A stretch of 64,000 nucleotides of DNA, taken from assembly GCA_963281255.1 (NCBI GenBank), contig OY725491.1, forward strand, positions 5,196,857-5,260,856, read 5' to 3'. This stretch comes from Aphrocallistes beatrix. Its lineage: Eukaryota > Porifera > Hexactinellida > Sceptrulophora > Aphrocallistidae. A program made the translations under genes and the position numbers. The notes under the pieces were generated by a model that worked only from the letters and a program-made list of their open reading frames with translations, searched no databases and was not told the DNA's origin. Below, piece by piece: positions 57,701 through 64,000 of this stretch; within the stretch, counting starts at the first letter, position 1, and the number at the start of each line of letters is the position of its first letter.

Positions 57701-57846
57701 GCTAAGTTTGTTGCTAATTGTTGCGCTAACATCTATCACGAAAATGAGATCGACACAAGACGTGAGAGTGTAAGTGTCACATGTGATTTCAGGTGAGTTA
57801 GGAACGTAGTTAGGTGAGAATTGATTAAAAGGGGAAATGGAAAGTT
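54707..57846 (-). CDS. VWA-VWA-Ig gene, module 2 (complete)
   Basis: Exons: A1 57645-57846, A2 57318-57534, A3 56570-56975, B1 56121-56316, B2 55591-55804, B3 55115-55520, Ig 54707-54970, together 1905 nt (635 codons) with no stop. It is almost identical to module 3 over A1-A3 and B3 (the A3 exons differ at only a few residues), and part of the A1-A2 intron is also shared. That indicates recent duplication or gene conversion. MIDAS motifs are DVSAT and DRTGS. The Ig ends at phase 1, so it joins module 3's A1 in frame across the 434-bp intron carrying the MITE. Confidence 0.9.
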
Positions 57847-58399
57847 CTAAAATATAGAATTTTGTATCATAATACATTATAAATTTATAAATTATTTAGC
57901 TTAAGATTGTGTTTAAAAAATAACAATTCAGCAATTAAATCAACGTAGTTTATACACATTCATAATATTATAGTTCCAGTGGAAGTTCTATAAATTTAGG
58001 TGATGATAGGAATGTAGTAAGCAATGGTGATGTTTAATCTTATATATTAAAACTCTAGGATTTTTTGTTTGTTTGTTTGTTTGTCCGAATTGATTGAAGA
58101 ATTGGCAAGTCATAGAGGTACGAAAATTGGCATGTAGGTGTATGATGAATCTAGGATTAAGTTCGAAAATCTAAGCGAAATTTTCACACCTCTGCAAAAA
58201 AAATGGAAACAAATTTTCACACCTTTTCAATACAAAATAAATGACTACACTATCACAATAGAAACCATTGTACGACACTACAATAGATCGTCATTGTTAT
58301 TAATATTTCAAAGCCACAACTTATGTTTGATTTCTTAAATGTATTATAGTATTTGACAATAAAAAATATTGTCTGCATATTTTCACACCTTTATATACA

Positions 58400-58535
58400 T
58401 ATTTATATAATAATTATATAATAATTATATAATAATTATATAATAATTATATAATTATTATATAATAATTATATAATTATTATATAATAATTATATAATT
58501 ATTATATAATAATTATATAATTATTATATAATATT
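58400..58535. repeat. AT palindromic repeat (ATAATTATAT)n
   Basis: Tandem TATAATAATTATATAATTAT-type units, fully A/T and self-complementary, inside element B4. Confidence 0.9.
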
Positions 58536-58679
58536 TGTATATTTTCACACGATTTAACGAATTTTGAAAATTATGCTAGAGACTATCTTCCAACGGTTGA
58601 CAAGGGGTTTTCAGGGGTGTAGATTTCGAATATCATATTTTCAGATTTATATGATGAGTTATTTGTTTACATTAGATAC

Positions 58680-58790
58680 TTTAACCGTGGAATGCCCAGA
58701 GGGGACACAGTGTCCCCGGTATCGCGGATGTCTCCCAGCCATTTTCTATGGCACTGAAGCCATATAAATGCTGGGCATTCTACAGTTAAA
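58680..58790. mobile_element. 111-bp MITE nested in B4
   Basis: The ends TTTAACCGTGGAATGCCCAG and CTGGGCATTCTACAGTTAAA are inverted repeats with two mismatches. They interrupt a family B unit, whose text resumes at about 58795. Confidence 0.85.
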
Positions 58791-59470
58791 CGTTTGAAAT
58801 GGGGTTTTCAGAGGTGTAGATTTCGAATATCATATTTTCGGATCCATTAGAGAAATTCTTCGTTAACTTTTGTTTACAACTTTTATATAAAGCAAAAAAA
58901 TCCAAAATAGGTTAGAATAAATAATTTCAGGCGCCCGCAGGCCGACTCTGCGGATACACAGTGTATGCATGTATTATAATGTATTATAATGTATGGCATA
59001 AAAAATTATGTGCATATTTCATACCTTTATGTACATATTTTCACACCATTTGACAAATTTTGAAAAATATGCTCGAAACTAGCTTCCTACGGTTGACATG
59101 TGGTTTTTAGGGGTGTAGATTTCGAATATTATATTTTCAGATTTATATGATGAATTATTTGTTTACTTTTGTTTACAATCGATACATAAAGTAAACAAGT
59201 GACAAAATTAAGCGAGAAACTAAGAGATTTGCATCCAACGGTTGACATGGGGTTTTCAGGGGTGTAGATTTCGAAAATAATATTTTCGAGTAAGTTTGTT
59301 ATTTAAAATTTTTACTTTTGTTTACAATAGGTACATAATGTAAACAAATCTCAAAAATATGCTAGAAACTTGCTTTCAACGGTTGACATGGGGTTTTCAA
59401 GAGTGTAGATTTCGAATATCATATTTTCGGATCCATATGAAAATTTATTCGTTGACCTTTGTTTACAATA

Positions 59471-59658
59471 CAGTCGACTCCGCTTAATAGGGCAACTGTT
59501 TAATCGGGTCAGCCGCTTAATCGGGACACTTTTGGCAGGACCGGAATAGCTCTCACACATAGAAGCTAATACAAAATATTTTCGGTTAATAGGGTCCTCC
59601 GCTTAATCGGGGCAAAATGTCCTCTGACCGATGTGGCCCTATTAAGCGGAGTCGACTG
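59471..59658. mobile_element. Pogo/Tigger-like MITE nested in B4
   Basis: CAGTCGACTCCGCTTAATAG and CTATTAAGCGGAGTCGACTG are exact 20-bp inverted repeats flanked by TA on both sides (59469-59470, 59659-59660). A second inner pair of GCTTAATCGGG repeats lies inside. Confidence 0.92.
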
Positions 59659-60093
59659 TATATATATAATGGAAAAAAATTAAAAAAATAGTTTAGATTG
59701 AGTGTCTCCAGGCGCCCGCAGGACGACTCTGCGGACACGAGATGTCCGCAAGCCGCGCAGCGCAAGCAAGCGAAGCGCGCTTGTATGCAAATAATATCTC
59801 AGTGATCAAGATCAAACTTTGAATAGAATAAGTCAATTTATACATCAAAATTTATGGACAGTATTGATTTGATCTGGCAGACACAATTATTCAAGAATGG
59901 TTAGCATAGGGGATACAATCATTCTTGGTGGTCCAACAGTCCAAAAAATTATTTAGAACCATTTTTCACGGATCAGATGCCTGATTTATAATTATGAATT
60001 ATTACGGACTGTCCTTGTATAATATTAGATATTCTAATATACAATTCTGCGTATAACAAATAGTAGAATAATGAAGTGATATCTAATTCATAC

Positions 60094-63000
60094 CTGGAAC
60101 CACGAATGTTCCTAGCCACACATTCCCTCTGTAGGTGTTGTTTGCAAGACATAGGAAGTTATAAGTCCCAGGTATAGTCGTCCACAATGGTGCTGTTACA
60201 GAGATGTAGCCAGATCCTGGTTGAGAATACCGTCTCCCATTGATGATGAGTGAGACCGTAGTGTTTGTGATGTTATTCGTTTCGCATGTAAAGATGTAGT
60301 TAGGAACATTGTTCCTTATCCCAATTGCTGATGCGTTGATTGATAGAAGTTGATAGTTTTCTAGAAAATTATGTTTGTTCAAAATACCAAATCAACACTT
60401 ATCTGAAGACTAAATCCTCAATAGTTATACAGTATATATGCTTAAACCCGCGCTTTGCGAGGTGTTTTGTTGCGTCATTTCCGGTTTAAGCCATTTTGGG
60501 CGGGGAAGCCATACAAGTTTGGGGTCTTACTATAAATATAAAAAACTACTAAGCCAACTGTAAGTTAAAATCCTATGTGATTATATAGGAGCAATAGTGG
60601 CTGGCTAGTTTGCAATTTTGATCCAATGCTAAGCTTAATACTCTCTATTTTTTAATCCTCAGAAAATGTCACTACTCTAACTTTTAAATCGCCCAATCAT
60701 TTTAAATATTTTAACAAATCTAATAGATATCTAGCATATAATCTAGAAGAATAGCACAGTGATTCCCAACCTTTATAAGCCCAATGTCACTTTACGAATC
60801 TAAATGCATCACAACTTCTACTCGGCAAGCGTATCTGATCGGCTGGTTAGGAATCTCTACCCTATTCACACTCCAAAACATTTGCACATGAGCACCTTTA
60901 TTTGTAGACTGTTCACGAAACGCAAAACGTAATGGAAGCAAACAACATTTAAATAAAATGTTCAAACAAGTTTCCTCTAGTCAATCGCGATCTACGCAGT
61001 AAGCCTATGTCAGGCCTGGCGCCACTGGTCCGGTTGGTACGATTTTAACCGGACCACATTTCAAAAGTGATCCCAGGTTGGTCCTGTTAAACCGGAAAAC
61101 TTTTCAAAAGTGGTCCGGCTGGTTCAGTAAATACCGGACCACCTCTAAAATTGTGGCGCCGGTGCTGTATGTGATCTACTTGCCGATTTCGGTCGACCGG
61201 TTGGGAATCCTACGATAGTACATATGAACTAGCCAATTTTATTCCTATCCAAATATTTTTGCCACTTAAGTATCAAGCATCAATTATAATATAGAGCTGT
61301 TTTATTGAGTAAATCCGAATTAAGGTAGCCGTATCGAAACTATAGTCGATTCCTGGGTTACAATGCCGCAAAGTTTTGGACTGAAACGGAAAATAAGTCA
61401 AATGGAATTATATTTATGAAATAATAATAATATTAGAAATTGTAAATAGTTGAACTCACCATTTATTGCAGAGTAAGAAAACATGATTTTATTGAATATG
61501 GCTGAGTTTTTAACATAGTTAGCAGTGGATAGATAGAAGTCGAGATTGAATGCAATTCCTCCAGTATTCCAGGCCAGTTCAACATAATTGGTATGTGCAT
61601 TTGAACTGCTGATGCTGTTGTATACTGGTGCGTACGCGTCTACTACTGTTGGTTTGGTCGTAGATCTCTCATCAAAACCGATCATTATATTTGAATACTG
61701 AACAGCTGCATGGATGGAAGAAGTAGAGGTAGAGGAAATTCGGTAGTTGAAGTTTTCTGCTTTGGTTGCAACACTAAGGAAGATTTCATTCGTTTCCAGT
61801 CTCAGTAGAATTCCAGAAGTAGTGAGAGAAGATGTCACTACTGACCTTGGCTATTGAGAAAGAATCCTCGTAAATTCTTTTTAATAATTACAATAACTAA
61901 AAAAAAAGTACATTCGTACTCAAAGTTAAGCAATATAACGAGAAACACAATTAGAATTTGCTTAATATTCCACTTGAGGTTGTGTACAAAACATTTATTT
62001 AATTTAAATATATAAAATCATACCTCATCAGTGAATAGAACAATATGTCTCTGTGCATTTGTCCGAAATGGGTAGTATCTCAGCACGTAATCAATTCCAA
62101 CATAGCCATCTTCTTGTGAACCGGAACTTGAATAAGTCCCCAATGCAGTGTATAACTCACTGGGAGTGCCCCAGTACCCTGATGTTCCTACATATACCCT
62201 GGCAGCATATGTGGAAAAAATGGTGAGGCCATATCTAAGAGAAAAATCGTGTAAATAGATCTGAAACTTAATTAAAATACTACGTATAGTTATAAATTGA
62301 TACTCGCCTGTTAATGCATGTTTTACCATTTTCGGGCAATTCACTAGATAGATTTCTAATATTGCGTAGTTCAGTATTCATGGAGCCAGTTCTATCCACT
62401 AAAAAGACCATATCAACACAGCTACTCTTTACATTTGGCATAATGTTGTTCCATCTTGTGTAATAGCCATTTGTAGGAATTTTCTTCGAGGCATATGTGT
62501 ATGTAGTATCTAAATTGTTATTTGATTTATTATTTTTGAAATAGAAATTATGAAAGTAATTTTGGATTGATAATTATAGAAATAGTTACCTTCAGGATCA
62601 CACTTTATTCCTTGTAAAATACTCTGAGAAAACAGTAAAAATGCCTGAGTAGAACAAAATGAGGAAGTAGGTATATCAAAATAACTCAAATCGAAACTTG
62701 TTCCATTGGTATTCCAGGCCAACTTCACGTAGTCTAGGAAATTATCTTCATGTCCTGTTCCAACTGAGTAACTAACATCCGATGTAATGTCTAAATCGTT
62801 GCTACAACTAGAATCTGAATAGTTTCCAAATCCGATTTGATCGTAGAATGTCATTCCAACTAGTCGATATCTACTTTGTTCGTTGGTATCTCCGTAGTAT
62901 TGAATTCCATTGGTAAACACGCTTAGAGTTATGTTGTTCGTAGTTAGAAGTAGGAGAGTGTTTTCGTAGGTATATTGCTGTGTTGAAGCGATTGGAAGGC

Positions 63001-64000
63001 GAGACTAAAATATTAATTTTCAATGATATTTTCCTGTTAAAATTAAGTTATTTCATTTAAAATAGTCCTGCGTACAATATGGGACTTATTATATGCTTAT
63101 TTATTATATCTAAAGAAGATTATGTTTCATTTGATAATTGCACTATTGCATCATTGCCATAGTGTATAGAATGCTATGAACTAATTCCTTTTACCTGGTC
63201 TGTGATTAGTACTAATCTTCGTTCAACTTCGTCTCTGAAGGTGTAGGTTTCTACAATTTTTTGGATACCAGCATACGCATCTAGATGTCCAGATGTTGAT
63301 GAGCTGGGAAGAGAACTGAGAGACTGGAGATAAGAATCGAATTCTGTTGCAGTACCAAAATACAAAGTCCCGTTAATTTGAATGGGTGTTGTTGTTGCAT
63401 TAGTTGATCCGTATACTGTTAAACCGTACCTAAGAGCAAATTGTCAAGTATTTCATTGCAAAAGCTTTAATTTATTTCGGAATTATTCTCTTCCATTCAG
63501 CAACTCAAGTTACATCCTTAGAGGAAACTAGATCTAGTAGTATGCTCTATTTAAAGATTACTCAGAATTAAAATAAATGGGAGTGGCAGTAATGTTTGAA
63601 TAATTACTATTCCTTTCTAGATTCATCTATGAAAGCAATAATTATGAATGTTAAATGTTAAGGCGGATCTGTTACAGGACTTTAACCTCTTGGGGGAGGG
63701 GAATAAACAAGATATTGGTGATTTTACATCATTAAGATCTAATTATGCAGAGTGAATCTTAACTTAATTCTCACAATCCATTATAAAGTGAGATCAGAAA
63801 TTTGGTTTAAAAAAGACCTATGCACCCGAAATTTAATAAATTTAGTTTTAAAATACAAGATTTTGTCGTATAAAGCAGGACTTTAGCTTATTAGATTGTT
63901 ACCTATTAATGCAGGTACCAGAGAAATCAGACAGGTTCGCTGCTAGAGTAATCAAATTGTTCAGTTCAGAGTTGATTGATCCACTAATATCAACCAAGAA
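60094..64000 (-). CDS. VWA-VWA-Ig gene, module 1 (runs off the window)
   Basis: Exons: A1 63903->64000, A2 63195-63429, A3 62590-63004, B1 62308-62509, B2 62024-62234, B3 61460-61850, Ig 60094-60360. Phases repeat the 1-2-0-1-2-0-1 series. A1 opens FLVDISGSINSELN, a perfect MIDAS DxSxS; B1 has CVDMVFLVDRTGSMNTEL. B1 ends at a GC donor (AACAG then GCGAGT at 62306), a rare GC-AG intron, because no GT is available at the phase-2 boundary. A3 and B3 keep YVKLAWNTNGTSFDLSYF and YVELAWNTGGIAFNL. The Ig is the most divergent of the set. It is the 5'-most module seen; the start codon and signal peptide must lie beyond 64000. Confidence 0.88.
60361..61459. other. Intron between B3 and Ig of module 1
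   Basis: Contains an inverted-repeat element at about 61017-61162 (TGGCGCCACTGGTCCGG and a diverged complement with TGTGGCGCCG) and further ACCGGACCAC copies inside it. The remainder shows no feature. Confidence 0.55.

Larger units (their letters stand above)
58038..59784 (+). mobile_element. Family B element (B4) in the intron between modules 1 and 2
   Basis: Full-length copy from TCTTATATATTAAAACTCTA at 58038 to the hairpin and CGCGCTTGT at 59784. It holds five or so diverged ~140-bp units and three later insertions, listed separately. It accounts for most of the 2.2-kb intron. Confidence 0.75.

Noticed and set aside
1-64000. tRNA, rRNA or other structured RNA genes
   Set aside because: I looked for cloverleaf-type TTCRANNC boxes and long structured GC-rich segments outside the repeats and found none that could be supported by eye.

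Overview
This is nuclear DNA of an animal. Genes are split by GT-AG introns, the DNA is AT-rich, and the window carries a caspase exon, an adhesion-type GPCR with GAIN and seven-helix exons, a bZIP factor, an eukaryotic-type seryl-tRNA(Sec) kinase and NHL-repeat proteins. The many small domain exons of uniform phase, the compact introns and the mixture of VWA, Ig, FN3 and 7TM domains suggest an early-branching metazoan, perhaps a sponge; that placement is inference. Two runs of exactly 200 N (20843-21042 and 46551-46750) are scaffold gaps and each one truncates a gene model.

Layout. 1-193: end of a caspase large subunit. 353-7561: nested transposon debris, mainly two Helitron-like non-autonomous families called A and B here. 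8066-9230: a large exon of a probable beta-propeller protein. 9.5-12.3 kb: hAT, mariner and foldback elements. 12444-13464 (minus): PSTK with a +1 frame break. 14.5-20.2 kb: a 12-bp satellite, an NHL-type pseudogene, a hAT transposase relic split by a GGGTCA satellite, and a family-B copy. 21209-32608 (plus): 17 in-phase exons of a large adhesion GPCR, its 5' end lost in the first gap. 32.6-41.2 kb: mostly non-coding, with a small bZIP gene (35723-36037, minus) and a 2-kb family-B array carrying another 12-bp satellite. 41872-43331 (minus): a decayed sugar-transporter copy. 43.7-46.5 kb: foldback elements and a 15/16-bp minisatellite. 46751-47287 (plus): the end of a multi-pass membrane protein. 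47593-64000 (minus): 25 exons forming four tandem VWA-VWA-Ig modules, open at both ends.

The main result is a shared extracellular module. Seven exons (A1-A2-A3-B1-B2-B3-Ig) encode two VWA-type units and one Ig domain, about 635 residues, with intron phases 1-2-0-1-2-0-1. The minus-strand locus repeats it at least 3.6 times. The plus-strand GPCR begins with the same module and continues into five FN3 domains, an Ig, a GAIN-like region with a degenerate GPS, seven helices and a tail with NPxY motifs. The two loci look like paralogous cell-surface genes that grow by whole-module duplication.

The second result is a set of dodecamer satellites at 14.5, 39.1 and 51.1 kb. Each is built of an ACAC(G/A)TGT core plus a different tetramer that is itself palindromic. 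A fourth 12-bp array of another type lies at 19.0 kb.
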